Source: Oopsacas minuta (taxonomy: Eukaryota; Porifera; Hexactinellida; Lyssacinosida; Leucopsacidae). Taken from it: DNA of 64,000 bases. The position numbers and the translations under genes are program-made. Below the pieces are notes generated by a model, which was given only the letters and a program-made list of their open reading frames with translations, did not search any database and was not told the origin of the DNA. Within the stretch, counting starts at the first letter, position 1. Each line of letters opens with the position of its first letter. Positions 52,853-63,818 of this stretch are shown piece by piece. The stretch is from assembly GCA_024704765.1 (NCBI GenBank), contig JAKMXF010000033.1, forward strand, positions 62,001-126,000, in the 5' to 3' direction.

Positions 52853-55800
52853 ATGCTATCTGTATTACTCGGGTTTATACTTGGTGGTGTAACTGTTATT
52901 CTAATACAATACTTTACCCTGTCTTGGATATTCAAACTCTCTCCCAAATACAAACCGCCAAGACCCCCCGCGTATACACCTACTTCCCTTCCCCCCGATC
53001 TATCACAGAGGGCGAATGGGCCCTTCAGAGAGGAGACCTGCCAATGGGTCAACTTTTGTGGAGCATTTTTGTTCCAAGAATTGAGAGAAAGTAATTTGGT
53101 GAAAAAGGCTGTCATAACAAAATTGAATGAGGAGTTTAAAGAAGTTTGTTAATCACATGTTTTGTTAGATATAATTGTTTATTCATTTGTTTATTTTATA
53201 GTTTTTATTAAAGAAAACAACAGGACAGTTGTTACATCAGGTTACAGTCAGAGATTATTTCCTAGGGGAGTCACTACCTCAGGTTAACAGTGTACAGGTA
53301 AACAAGCTAGTAAACAAACATATCTGTACTCTTATAACTCTAAGTGTTTGTATTAGGTATTTAAGGTTCGGAGAGATGAGAAAGAAGAATTATTGACAGA
53401 GGTGACTGTAGGATTTGATTTAGACTATAAGGGTGCAGCTCTGATAGCTATAGATGCAGATATAGTGTTAGGAAAATCTCTTTCTGTCTCAGTTGAACTA
53501 CTAAGACTTCAAGGTGATAATTATTGTCTATTTTACCTGTACAGTCAACTCCTGTCATATCGAAGCTCAAGGGACCGTGATAATTACTTCGATACAACCG
53601 ATGGGTTATATGTTACTCTGGCGGTTTGGGACCATATTTGTACAATTTAAGACTTCGGTATAAGCAGAGTTGACTGCAGTTATTGCTATTTATAGGGAAG
53701 GTACGTCTCCAATTCTCACGTGAACCATACACCCATTGGTCAGTGGCCTTCATGAGAGAGCCGTTAGTTGAAATCAGAGTTGCACCTGAATTTCAAGGTC
53801 GTAACGTCTCACAACTGACTACCCTTATAGAGAAGGTCATACACAGATTTATCCGTAAGAAACACACTCTGCCTTACTATAAGGTGAGGAGAAGTCCTAT
53901 CTTCCCTAAACTATTAGCACAATCTTCTGATGTACAGCTATACATGCATGATACAGCTCTTACTGAAGGTATTATTATAGTATTCTATAACCTAAGGGGT
54001 AATATGGTAACGATGGTGTCGCACATAGGGCGAAGACTTGTCCCCTCCCCCACATGATTCAAGCCCCCTGTTACAATAGATACATATACAGTGTAACTTC
54101 GTTAATACGAACTCCAACGGACAGTCAGAATTGTTGGCCTTGACCGGAGTATTGTAAGGACCTGATTATGTATTAAGGAGGTTCTACTATCTAGGTATAT
54201 TGGAGGTAGATATAATGGAATGCTCACGTCTCCTGGAGATTCCAGAAGCAAAGCGAGCCTTCTGCACAGCAGCAATAACAGACAAGCCTTGGAAACCTCT
54301 GAATAGACTAGTCAGTCCTGCTAACGGACCTATGCTTAATCTTACTGTAGAGAAGAATTCTAGTAATGAGCATGGGATAAGCTTCCAGAGATATCAAGAC
54401 CAAGAGATGGAGTTGAACTGTATTGTGGTAAGTACGGGGTGTTACTCGAGGTAGCAGTCTTGTCTCGTGTAATTATCGCGGCCCCTTGAGGTTCGATATA
54501 GCCAGAGTTGTTATAAATATCTTTAGGTCAGTGAAGTAATAGCCAGTAGTCCAGCTTACAATGCAGGTGTTATGAAAGGAGATTTCGTGTTCTTTATAAA
54601 CGCAGTTGATGTTAAGACTGTCTCGAAAGCAAAGTCTCTAATCGAGACGTCTTCTGGCAGTTTCATACTAACTGTTCAGAGGTTCTTTTCTTCTCATATA
54701 CATGCTACAGGACCGATACCAGTTATACAGCAAGATTCTACTGGTTTGTTATCTGTTGTAAATGTATTTAGTAATACAATTTCTAAAATGCACCTTTGAA
54801 ACCGTTTATAATATATGAAGCATGTGTATATTAATAGCAAATATTCAATAGAATAACTGAATGATGAATCCAATTAAACACGAGATTGCATAAGTAAAGA
54901 ATAGAGTATAAGTTTCGAAATATTCTGCAATCAACGGTCCTGTTAATTGGTTTATTGTACACCCTAATAAGAAAGTGAAAGCAGTAATACCAGCTGATAT
55001 CCTGGTATAATAAGGGTGTAACAGCTGTCCGAACACCCACCAACCGAGTGATCCCCACCCCATACCGAATAGGAATCCGAAACACCCAATCAAGGGTAGT
55101 GGCAAGAACATGAGTACCTCACACATAATTATATCTGTATCATTACTAGCACAGTCATAGTGCTTGATCGATAGGTACAGTATTATTCCCATTATTGCAT
55201 TAACCAAGACCTGCGCGAAAGTTGTTACCAAGAGCAATCTCTTCCAATTTGCCTTATGGATTGTCCATATGAATAAGACCGCACCGATAATTAGGAAAAC
55301 TGGGTAGAAGAGTGAAGCTATCCTTGGGTTAATCCCCACGGCATTGTCTAGTGTATGAGCTGTGTATGCTAATAAGTACTGATGCCCAGAGAATGTTTTA
55401 AACATTTGTATACTACAACATACAAGTAGCGGTCTCCAGACTGGCCATATGAAATAGTTAGCAACCTTTTGGGATAGTTTCTCATTGGGGTTTATGGTTG
55501 GAGAAATACTACTGTTTTCTGAAAAAATTTGTAAGGAAGTATGGGAACAACTGGTATTTAAAGGCGTGACATCATTGTCTGAGCGATCAGATTCATTTTG
55601 AATTTCTTGTGGAAAATCGTAGAAGTATTCGCTAGCTTTATCCGCTTCCTCCGTCCATCCTTTATTTCTTAACCATGTTGGACTTTCAGGTAGGAATACA
55701 AGATTCAGATTCATGAACACAATCATGATAATATAAATTACAGCAAGCCATCGATAACCTATCCAAATACCTAAAGTATAGCTGAGCAACATTCCGAAGC

Positions 55801-58800
55801 GAATAGCCAGCCCTAACACTCCACCGTAAAAATGCTTTAAAGAAGTTGGGGCTACTTCTGCGTTATACACAGGTACACAAATCTGACACATAGATGTATA
55901 CAGACCGATCAAAATCCTCCCTGCGATCATTGATACGTCATCATACGCTAATACTAGTAACATACTTCCTAAAATGCCCAGCTGTGAGTATATAATCAAA
56001 CTTGTCTTAATGCCGATCCATTGACTAATTGGTCCAGCGAAAATGGATCCGATTAAACCCCCTACATTGAGTGTACTCCCGAAAATAAGATAGGTGTTAA
56101 TTGTAAACACCCCTCTATTAAGTAGGTCATCTTCTATCGGTGACGTATAACTCATCATATAAGAAAATGCGACAAATCCAATTGTAGTTATACTGAATGC
56201 GTGAAGCACTCTTGTTGATTTGATTATTGATTTTAGAGACATTTTGTGTGGAGGATAGATAATTTTATTCAATTCCACCCTTTATGTGTTGTACACAAAT
56301 CATGTGTTTATATCTTATGGGTTTCATACTGTTTATAAATATGGGAAATATTATATGAGATTTTTGTCACCTAATGAATTTTTGATTTTATCTTCATTGT
56401 AATTATTATTATTATTATTATTATTAGGCTCAAAGCAGGTATCAGAGTTTGAACCTGAGATAGCATCACTCATCGGGGGCTACACACCTGAACCTCCTGT
56501 ATGGGAAGAGAAGGATAGACAGACTTCTTTTATATCAGAAAAAGGAGACATACAAGTAGAGAAAGAGCCTCTGTCCAGAGGTTAGTTATATTTCTTAGCT
56601 ATTTATATAATCATCAAGGTTTGTAGCATTAATTAGCATATAATGACAGGATATATATGATGTATCAAATATTGTTACCTCCGAGGGGCTTGTGCATACT
56701 CTGGGAGAGCTGGTGAACTGCTGGAGAGAGAGTAGGGCTGTGTCCAATGGGATTAACCGCCTCAACGTATTGGTTCTGATCCTGTTTTGACGGTAAGGCT
56801 ACATGTTGTCTGTCATTAGGACTGTGAATAGGAGAATTTGCTAGTGAGCTTAAGCCGTAATCTGATTCTGTAGAGTTTGTATCTTGTAAAATATTTGCAT
56901 TTCCGTAGTAGAAAGATTCCCCATCACTATCTCCTCTAATCATAGGAGTAATCTCGTCCTTTGTCGGTTTAGAGACTGTCTTCTTTCTCTTAGGTTTCCC
57001 TTTACCTCTACGAATAGATATCTTCAGTCTTATATAGAGTACAGTTATTATTAGAAGTATTATTCCGAATATCCCAGCTAATATATACCCTAATAATCTT
57101 CCTACAGTTCCTACTATCATATTATGGTGTTCCTCTGATATTTGTCCTATAGCCATATCCATATAATCACCCACCATTCTCATAGGATCAGATGGATCAA
57201 GCTCATTTTCTGTATTCTCATTATCACTATCACTGGCTCTATATCTGTTACCTATTATTACAGGTAGAGATGCCTCACTGATAGAATACATGAGAGATCC
57301 ATTCATACTAGAGTACGAATAAGCTACTAGAAGGAACGAATATTTACTGCCTTTCTTCCATAGTTTTGGGTCGAGGGGTGTATTGAATGTTATATTTATA
57401 GGGAGCATTAATTGGTCCAACCGGTATACTTGAAATGGAACGGGTGCATTGGTCTGTTTAGCTATCAGCTGATGATGAACTGATGATGGTTTCTTCCCTA
57501 GGGAATCTTTAAATTGAGGTATTATCGTGCTTGGATCGAATTCAGGTTTGTATATTTCTCGACCAAATGTGTCCGTATGCATAATCAATGGGAGAGCTAC
57601 TAAATCGTAGAATTCTGGTTTCCCCTCTCTTGCATTTGATGGTGTTATGTAAAGAGAGAATTCCTTTGTGACCTTTCCGTTGTCAGTTATATGTGCGTTA
57701 CCTTGTAATTGAGGGGCAGGGGGAGATGTTGGTCTTCCGGCTATCGTCTTGAATACAGCGTCATTTATAGATCTGATTATTTTATCTTTAAACTGACCGT
57801 CTAGAGCACATTTATACTCTAAATATGGTGACAGACCGTTCAGCATTAAACTATTCTCATTCTTTGATTTTAGTTTATGTGTGAATGTCTGTACAACTCT
57901 TCTAACCATTATCCCACCAAAACTTCCTATGTATGAGTGACTACCCCAGCAGGTGACTAACAAACTCCCTCCGACCTCCAGCTGTCCATGAACAGCTGAG
58001 AGCAATAAATATGTAGATGTCTCTTTTGTCATAGAGGCCATTATAGATACAGAAATTAGACTAGCTTCGGACATTACCTGAGGTGGTGTTATCACTTCAT
58101 TTACAATTGGTATTAGCATACTACAGCTAGTGGATTCTATCTCTGAGTTAGTTGTAGCTGTACATACTCTAGTACATACTGTACTCATTGTAGTAACTCT
58201 GAACTCTGCACTAAGGTCTTGAGGACTCACTAGTACTCTCATTTCCCTCTTAAGAGCGGAAGGATAGTCACAATTGGAGAAAAGACCGACGTGAAATGTA
58301 AGACCTTTTGATTTGAATGGGTACCTCCAATGGACAGTTATTTTGTCCTTTGTTGTGTAGGCGCCAATTGTATTTATTGGGACCTTTTTAGGGTCCTGTA
58401 TGGGGTGAAGGGAAGGACCTATGTATCTTGCTTGAGATAATTTATCTTCGAATTGTATTTCTACTTCTTTTGAACATATCTCCGGGATTTTCTTCCTCTT
58501 TTCATCTCCACAAATAGAAACATAATGCTTGATAGAATAATCCAATCCTTCTATCAAATATTTTCTGCTTTTTAAACTTATTTTATTTGTTGTTTCAATC
58601 CATTCTTTGTTTCTTAGAAATCTTATTTTTATTAGAAAACTTTTTGTGAAGTCTAATTTTCCCTTATGAGTCCATTTTATTGTTACTCCACTGTGAACTT
58701 CATTCTCTAAGTTAGGGAATTGTACATCCACGATATTGATTGCAGTTAGGTCCGGGGGGATAGGAAATGTCCTCTCCTTGCAAATATTTGGGTTCGCTTT

Positions 58801-61234
58801 GTTACCAAACTGCCGTGACGGTACCTTAACGTATACAACTCTTGTGCAGACTACTCGTCCCTTCTTGCCCTCTGCACACACGGATATTTTGTTAGCACTG
58901 CCTAGAACAGGATTTCTAAGCATTCTTTCTCGTTTCATTTTTGATACCCTTAATACCTCTTCTCTCCAGTACCCCTTCTTTTTCGTGTCAGACCAATCGT
59001 AAAATGTATTTTTTACCAAAAATCTTCTCAGCCTATTCACATCGTTTGCATAATTCCAAGTTATTAGCAGGTCTTTACGGCAAGGACGGAAGTTCTTCCA
59101 AGTTTGTTCCTTCAATTCTGGAGTTGGAAATATTTCAATTTCTGCATAAGTCACACACAAAATTGTGAATAATAACAACTGACGTAACATAATAACATTA
59201 ATATTTATGATATTTTCCTATTTATACTTTTTCCAAATATCCTCAACCAATCAGATCCTGTCCTATCGGACTATCTAAACTCTGGAAATTGATTGGTTGC
59301 TATTTTTAGGTTTCACAGAGGACTTCCCTAATGCAGAATATTTGTGTCCTGACCAGCAGCAACGAACAAAGTACAATTATTATTCGAGAAATATTCCTGC
59401 GTTTCCTGATAAGTTTACTTTCAATATTATGCCAGAACATAAATACCTCAGTATTGTTCTATGGTGAGACAGGAGATGGGATAGGCACCTAGATCAGTGG
59501 TTCTCACCTTGCGGTCAATGGGGGTGGCCCACGGGGTGAAAAGCCTTGGAACCGCTGATCCATAAAGAGTTATATATATATGTATGTATTTCCCGTGTAG
59601 GTACGATTCCCCTGAGATAGTAGATGCAGCACTAGCTGGTCACGTTACAATACCCTTAAGTGATATATCTGTAGAATGTATAGCTACGTCATCTGGTAGA
59701 CATACTCAGAGATATGTGTTAGTTCCTGTTAACCCACTCAGACCTGGTATGAGTAAAACTCATGCTAGACAGATAGCCTCTGCTAATGGTAAGTTATGTC
59801 CCATTTCTTGAAGAAATGACAAAACTACCCATATGTGTATATAGATCAGATTTCTAAGCCTTGGTTAGCACCTGGAGTAGCCAACAAACACGCACAATTT
59901 GCTGGAGATATTCTCCTGTGTTTCTCTCATACTCCTAAGTACTTGAAGCGAGAGGATAAGCCTGAGTATACCACATGGAGTAGACCCATAGCTCTAGCTA
60001 GAGCTAGACAGAGAGAAAGGGAGAGAGATAGCGAACCTACCGTACCAGGCGAAGTAGACGCTAAACACATACCAAATGTAATTACATTATACAGATGCCC
60101 GCTACGCTTATTTCCTTTACAAAAACTGTATAATTTTGCACAAATCGGCCAATATTACACTACCTTCAGTGGTGTATCGGACATATTTCTATTCGTAAAG
60201 AGTTTGATAATACTCAACTGCTATATTAATTCCACTCGAGTTATCAAAGTAATTCTAAACAGGAAATTGACCAGTTTGAGCCGGTATTGAACTCAGGCGC
60301 TTGCCGCCCCTGCGCCTTATATTCCATTAGAGGGTTGTTTAATATTATACTGGGTATCTACAGGGCTTATCATCTAACTTAGAAGAGTTCGATTCATCAT
60401 ACGATGCTTTGGCAACAGAACACGATACTATAACACAACAAGATGATAACAAACTAATTCACACCTTTATAACACTCACAACACCCAATCAATCAGAACA
60501 TGACATTTGTAAGATATGTTACTGTGAATTGAGGTCAGATTCAATTTCAAAGTGTCAACAATGTTCTCTTGTTTGTCATCAAAAATGTACCCCTAATGCT
60601 CACCATAAGATTGTGTGTAATGAGAAAACAAAGCTAAAGTAGGTACCGTGATTAGTTTCAGTCCCAATGTTGGTGTTACGCCTCCCCCTTTGTCTAGACA
60701 TCTGGACCAACACGCTCCTCTAGAAATGAGATTAAGCTATACAGTTATAGAGGCTGAAGCTGAGAAAGTTCTCATTTCTATTCCGTCAATACCTGGACAG
60801 CAGAATGAGGTTATAGCTGATACTTCAAGGTTCCAAGTATGCTAATTATATGTTAGAATTATTATATTATAGAAAGCACATGTAAATTTTAGAGTGGGGA
60901 AAGTTGTTATTTGTACATAGCAGTTTTGAAAATTTGTTGACTTATATGAATCTCCTCTAAGGGACAACCACTAGCAGATCGTCTAACAGCTTACAGAGAA
61001 CATATACTAATGCTAAAACGGAATCTTGATACACATGAAGAAGTAGTAAATGACCTCAAACAGCAGCTAACTCCTCCCTGTCTCCCTGAGCATTTAAAGC
61101 CTATTAAAGCACAACTCACGAATATAGAAGACAAGCAGAGAGCAATTGCTACTCTGTTGTTACAATATTGTGAAGGATTAAAGATATTAGAAACTGTAAC
61201 TATAACTGGAAGTGGATCAGAGCAAGATGACTAA
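52853..61234 (+). CDS. PDZD8: PDZD8, ER lipid-transfer tether (SMP + PDZ + C2 + C1)
   Basis: PDZD8 sits in the ER membrane at contacts with mitochondria and late endosomes and moves lipid through its SMP domain. An N-terminal membrane anchor (MLSVLLGFILGGVTVILIQY) starts at 52853. The SMP domain is coded by exons 53210-53290, 53358-53524 and 53694-54000 (LQFSREPYTHWSVAFMREPL, RKKHTLPYYKVR). The PDZ domain is at about 54525-54690, a C2-like domain at 59310-59780 (YLSIVLW joining YDSPEIVDAAL), a zinc-binding C1 domain at about 60500-60620 (CKICYCEL, CQQCSLVCHQKC), and a C-terminal coiled coil ends at 61234. The domain order matches human PDZD8. Joins across the two large introns (54771-56427 and 56581-59309) are in phase; each holds an antisense gene. 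Confidence 0.93.
53543..53676 (+). mobile_element. MITE with CAGTCAACTC ends, in a PDZD8 intron
   Basis: A 134-bp element begins CAGTCAACTCCTGTCATATC and ends AGAGTTGACTG, the inverted complement of its start. It lies inside the PDZD8 intron between exons ending near 53524 and starting near 53694. The end sequence and AT-rich body suggest a pogo/Tigger-type non-autonomous element. Related sequence is at 52476-52636, at 61323-61400, and in fragments near 54475-54515. Confidence 0.75.
54095..54195. mobile_element. Probable MITE remnant in a PDZD8 intron
   Basis: CAGTGTAACTTCGTTAATAC near the left side and TATTAAGGAGGTTCTACTA near the right are imperfectly complementary ends resembling pogo/Tigger-type repeats. 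Assignment rests on the end pattern only. Confidence 0.4.
54845..56242 (-). CDS. MFS sugar transporter, SLC2-like, nested antisense in PDZD8
   Basis: The first true ATG is at 56240-56242 (MSLKSIIKSTRVLHAF), giving 465 aa in one exon. Twelve hydrophobic segments are apparent. Sugar-porter signatures: AGRILIGLYTS, VPVYNAEVAP (the PVYxxEIAP motif), YRWLAV, PESPTWL after segment 6, and a central cytosolic loop. The GRR/K motif between segments 2 and 3 is degenerate (QWIGIK). Closest in style to SLC2A6/8, but the substrate cannot be read from sequence. It fills almost all of PDZD8 intron 54771-56427 on the opposite strand. Confidence 0.82.
   Translation of the reverse strand: MSLKSIIKSTRVLHAFSITTIGFVAFSYMMSYTSPIEDDLLNRGVFTINTYLIFGSTLNVGGLIGSIFAGPISQWIGIKTSLIIYSQLGILGSMLLVLAYDDVSMIAGRILIGLYTSMCQICVPVYNAEVAPTSLKHFYGGVLGLAIRFGMLLSYTLGIWIGYRWLAVIYIIMIVFMNLNLVFLPESPTWLRNKGWTEEADKASEYFYDFPQEIQNESDRSDNDVTPLNTSCSHTSLQIFSENSSISPTINPNEKLSQKVANYFIWPVWRPLLVCCSIQMFKTFSGHQYLLAYTAHTLDNAVGINPRIASLFYPVFLIIGAVLFIWTIHKANWKRLLLVTTFAQVLVNAIMGIILYLSIKHYDCASNDTDIIMCEVLMFLPLPLIGCFGFLFGMGWGSLGWWVFGQLLHPYYTRISAGITAFTFLLGCTINQLTGPLIAEYFETYTLFFTYAISCLIGFIIQLFY
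56665..59190 (-). CDS. Type I membrane protein with FN3-like ectodomain, nested antisense in PDZD8
   Basis: An 841-aa single-exon frame has ATG at 59188-59190 with signal peptide MLRQLLLFTILCVTYAEIEI. The ectodomain (about 670 residues) has repeated beta-sandwich-like segments with Trp/Tyr patterns of FN3 modules (SGVTIKWTHKGKLDF, ITVHWRYPFKSKGLTF, LNGLSPYLEYKCALDG). A membrane-proximal stretch (YSFLLVAYSYSS) resembles that of receptor tyrosine phosphatases. The membrane segment LAGIFGIILLIITVLYI is followed by a basic stop-transfer (RRGKGKPKRKK) and a Ser/Pro-rich tail of about 110 residues with no kinase or phosphatase domain. I cannot name the family. It lies within PDZD8 intron 56581-59309. 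Confidence 0.75.
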   Translation of the reverse strand: MLRQLLLFTILCVTYAEIEIFPTPELKEQTWKNFRPCRKDLLITWNYANDVNRLRRFLVKNTFYDWSDTKKKGYWREEVLRVSKMKRERMLRNPVLGSANKISVCAEGKKGRVVCTRVVYVKVPSRQFGNKANPNICKERTFPIPPDLTAINIVDVQFPNLENEVHSGVTIKWTHKGKLDFTKSFLIKIRFLRNKEWIETTNKISLKSRKYLIEGLDYSIKHYVSICGDEKRKKIPEICSKEVEIQFEDKLSQARYIGPSLHPIQDPKKVPINTIGAYTTKDKITVHWRYPFKSKGLTFHVGLFSNCDYPSALKREMRVLVSPQDLSAEFRVTTMSTVCTRVCTATTNSEIESTSCSMLIPIVNEVITPPQVMSEASLISVSIMASMTKETSTYLLLSAVHGQLEVGGSLLVTCWGSHSYIGSFGGIMVRRVVQTFTHKLKSKNENSLMLNGLSPYLEYKCALDGQFKDKIIRSINDAVFKTIAGRPTSPPAPQLQGNAHITDNGKVTKEFSLYITPSNAREGKPEFYDLVALPLIMHTDTFGREIYKPEFDPSTIIPQFKDSLGKKPSSVHHQLIAKQTNAPVPFQVYRLDQLMLPINITFNTPLDPKLWKKGSKYSFLLVAYSYSSMNGSLMYSISEASLPVIIGNRYRASDSDNENTENELDPSDPMRMVGDYMDMAIGQISEEHHNMIVGTVGRLLGYILAGIFGIILLIITVLYIRLKISIRRGKGKPKRKKTVSKPTKDEITPMIRGDSDGESFYYGNANILQDTNSTESDYGLSSLANSPIHSPNDRQHVALPSKQDQNQYVEAVNPIGHSPTLSPAVHQLSQSMHKPLGGNNI
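59492..59562 (+). mobile_element. Short hAT-like MITE or remnant
   Basis: GATCAGTGGTTCTCACC at one end and GGAACCGCTGATC at the other are imperfect inverted repeats of the CAGTGGTTCTCA type seen in hAT MITEs. It lies in a PDZD8 intron. Confidence 0.45.
60274..60336 (-). repeat. tRNA-like SINE fragment
   Basis: On the minus strand, GAGTTCAATACCGGCTC resembles a tRNA T-arm/B-box. It is preceded by GGCGCAGGGGCGGCAAGCGC, GC-rich against its AT-rich surroundings. No complete tRNA fold or acceptor stem is evident, so a SINE head or tRNA pseudogene is more likely than a gene. Confidence 0.35.
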
Positions 61235-61322
61235 TGAATAGTTTGTAAATTTATTTTCATTAGTTGTCGTGTTAATTATGCAGCGGTTATATTATGTGGT
61301 GGAGTCCCGCTAATCAGTGCTA

Positions 61323-61400
61323 CAGTCAACTCCTGTTACATCGAACACGGATTTATCGAAAATTCCCGCTGTGTATCGAAGTAATTATCGCGGTCCCTTG
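61323..61400 (+). mobile_element. Fragment of the CAGTCAACTC MITE family
   Basis: CAGTCAACTCCTGTTACATC followed by AATTATCGCGGTCCCTTGGG is shared with the intronic element at 53543. It lies just upstream of the small coiled-coil gene and may form part of its 5' region. Confidence 0.55.
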
Positions 61401-61505
61401 GGCTGTGTACCTGCTACCACGGCTATATGGTCACCTCACCCTTGTGTACCTTTAATTAGTATCTTATTATTCATTCCATCCACTAATACTGTAATTAGAT
61501 TAAAT

Positions 61506-62147
61506 ATGTCGTTTGAAGATGACACTACTACTGAACTTAAGGAATTCTTTAGCAGTAAGATTGACAAGATTCTGACAACCAAACTGGAGAGATTAGATAA
61601 GCTTGATGAAGTGTTTGAAGAAGTCAGTTTAATTCGATTAGAGAACAAAGAGCTTAGAGAACAAAATACTAAACTAACTCAACAGCTAGCTACTCTCAAG
61701 TTTGTTTGTTTGCTTGTTGTTTATTTGCTTATTTTGATGATTAATATTCTATAGTACAACACTACAAGGGTTCTGTAGTAAGGCTGGATCTGAACTTGAA
61801 GAGCTGAGAGAAGGACAGGCACACCTCCAGAATATGATTAATGAAGAAGCACAACAACAAGTTAATAATAAACAAACTGAAAAAGTTTCTAGAGACGAAT
61901 TAGCTACCAGCAAACCATCTAAAGGTAATGATATAAGTGTTACAATTGCATATACATATACTCTCCCATGGAGGCTTCTTCCTCACCTCCTCGGGGATTT
62001 TGTACTAATTTGAGTCTATTTTTAGGGACCAAAGATATTCCTGTCACTTACCAAAACTCCCAAACAGCATTGGACAACCCCAACAGAGTTCTAACCCCAT
62101 TAGAATCTAACCAATTAGATATCAGCGTTAAGGAGCAGACAATATGA
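61506..62147 (+). CDS. Small coiled-coil protein, three exons
   Basis: Starts at ATG 61506 (MSFEDDTTTELKEFFSSKID). Exon 1 is a leucine-rich coiled coil (LRLENKELREQN-type heptads) and ends near 61698 at a GTTTGTTTG donor. Exon 2 (about 61754-61924) continues the helix (SELEELREGQAHLQNMINEE). Exon 3 starts near 62026 and ends SVKEQTI at the TGA of 62145-62147. The phases fit. The product is about 180 aa, soluble, with no other domain. Function unknown. Confidence 0.6.
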
Positions 62148-62270
62148 TTAGTATAAATAGGAGTGTTTTAATTTAATAATTTTTGTTTACTTTTCTTTAT
62201 TGATTTATTATTGTTTGTGTTTCTGTCAAATTGTTTATATTTATTATTATGATTGCTAAACAAACAAATA

Positions 62271-62994
62271 CTAATTCCACCATGTCAATAGTCCTAATCC
62301 CGGGTCGGTAATTTGGGCGTATAACTTGTAAGGAAGTTCTGTTTCCTTGTTATCGTCTTGTCCCTTTTTATCAACTGCTATATCAACAAACTTCTCCTTT
62401 GTTATACTAAATCTTATCGGCTCGCCTTTATCGATATACAAGTCGTGAGTATTATCTTCTACTTTATACTTCCAAACCCAAACCTGTTCATTCTCTTGCC
62501 ATACTGAGTCTTGTGGCAGACAATCTTGAGTAATTAGAATGTCATGGAAGAAATCTATAAACAAATAAACAAGTAAACAAACTTGTTTAGTTGCAAAGAA
62601 ATTTAGAATCGATTGCCCAGTTCCTTGCCCAACAATTGTTAAGAGATAGGAGGACAGTTATGTGGCCACTATATACATGTCCTCACTTACCTACATGTAC
62701 GTGTACTCCCTCATGTGTAGATTTGAACACGTGACCATTCAACACCTCCCCAATGAAGGGTCTAAACACAATAACTCTAAACTCAAGCGTAATGATGACG
62801 TCAGGTTGTCCAGGGAGTACAACAGGCTCTGTCATATCTAATATATCGAATAGTGCTATAACTAGTCCTATGTTATAGATGACTTTATTTCCATATTTGA
62901 TTGCGAGCTGGTCACGTAGATGCTTTGTCAGTTCCCAACCCAGTCTGTGTGGTGGTATCATGATGACGTCACGCATGTGTACCAGCTGGAACAT
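62271..62994 (-). CDS. POLR3H: RNA polymerase III subunit RPC8
   Basis: RPC8 is the Rpb7-like stalk subunit of RNA polymerase III. Exon 1 (62691-62994) starts MFQLVHMRDVIMIPPHRLGW and includes NKVIYNIGLVIALFDILDMT and VLNGHVFKSTHEGVHVHV, matching the SHS2 and start of the OB domain. Exon 2 (62271-62554) continues DFFHDILITQDCLPQDSVW, EQVWVWKYKV, HDLYIDKGEPIRF and ends DPGLGLLTWWN, the family's C-terminal hallmark. The join is in phase. Total about 196 aa, matching the usual 204. An upstream ATG at 63060 is out of phase if spliced and is not used. Confidence 0.95.
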
Positions 62995-63818
62995 AGCTAT
63001 CATATGAAATATACTATTGTTAGTTCTGTAAATAATTAGATAATTTTGTACCTCAAACATTAACAGATTTATAATTACAATATAAGAGTATAATAAGACC
63101 AGTTCTTATGTTGCTAGGGTGAGTGATTCAGGAATGTCTGTAGCTCTATTATATGCCCTTGCTCTTGACTGTCTTCAAATCCTCCCAATTAGTTGTGATC
63201 GGCTTGCGGAGGTCGAGATCAGCTGATTGTCTGGAAGAAGTTAGTTAGGGGTGAGAGGGTCTGTCGGTATTAGCGTTCCATTCGTTAAAAATTTGTCTGG
63301 TAAATAATCCGTCATGGTTTCATGGCTTCTTCTTGGTTCTTTGTTGTTGTCCTTCCTTTCTTGTTCTCTTCGTTTCTTTCTTCAGCTGGTGATCTGGTGT
63401 TCTTCAACTCACAGCCCCAGACACTAGGCTGCAGAGGGACTATCACTAAGATATTCATATATTTTTCTTGCTATTATTTGCGATATAAATTGTTGTAGTT
63501 TAATATAACAAACAAACAATCAAACATTTGTCACTATTTCTTATATAATGGAATATAACTCAATTATAATTTTGAGGGCTATATATGATCAATAGTTATT
63601 CATATTTTCTTGTATGTTCGGATAATGCAAAAATAATTATTGCAGTAATCTAATAGAATTTCCATCACTAATATTTGAGGTATATACATATAGCTCTGTA
63701 ATGCGTAATGCGTCTTCTTTGAAAGACGTACGTACAACAACTTAGCTATTTTTTGTCTAAACTCCTAACCTTCCTCCTTTCATTATTTCGAGTATAAAAC
63801 TGTAGTTAGCTGTTTGCA
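62995..63818. other. Divergent intergenic region
   Basis: No convincing gene between POLR3H (-) and the coiled-coil gene (+). The stretch 63310-63400 is pyrimidine-rich (TTCTTCTTGG, CTTTCTTGTTCTC) without an open frame of note. Confidence 0.5.

Noticed and set aside
54845-56278. Start of the sugar transporter at 56278
   Set aside because: That codon is GTG. The first ATG in frame is at 56242.
60274-60336. Functional tRNA gene
   Set aside because: Only a B-box/T-arm-like piece is visible, without a complete cloverleaf. Kept as a SINE-like fragment.
62683-63060. Longer N-terminus for POLR3H from an ATG at 63060
   Set aside because: The family starts directly before the SHS2 domain (MF.LV.M), matching the ATG at 62994. 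Splicing the upstream ATG gives the wrong phase.
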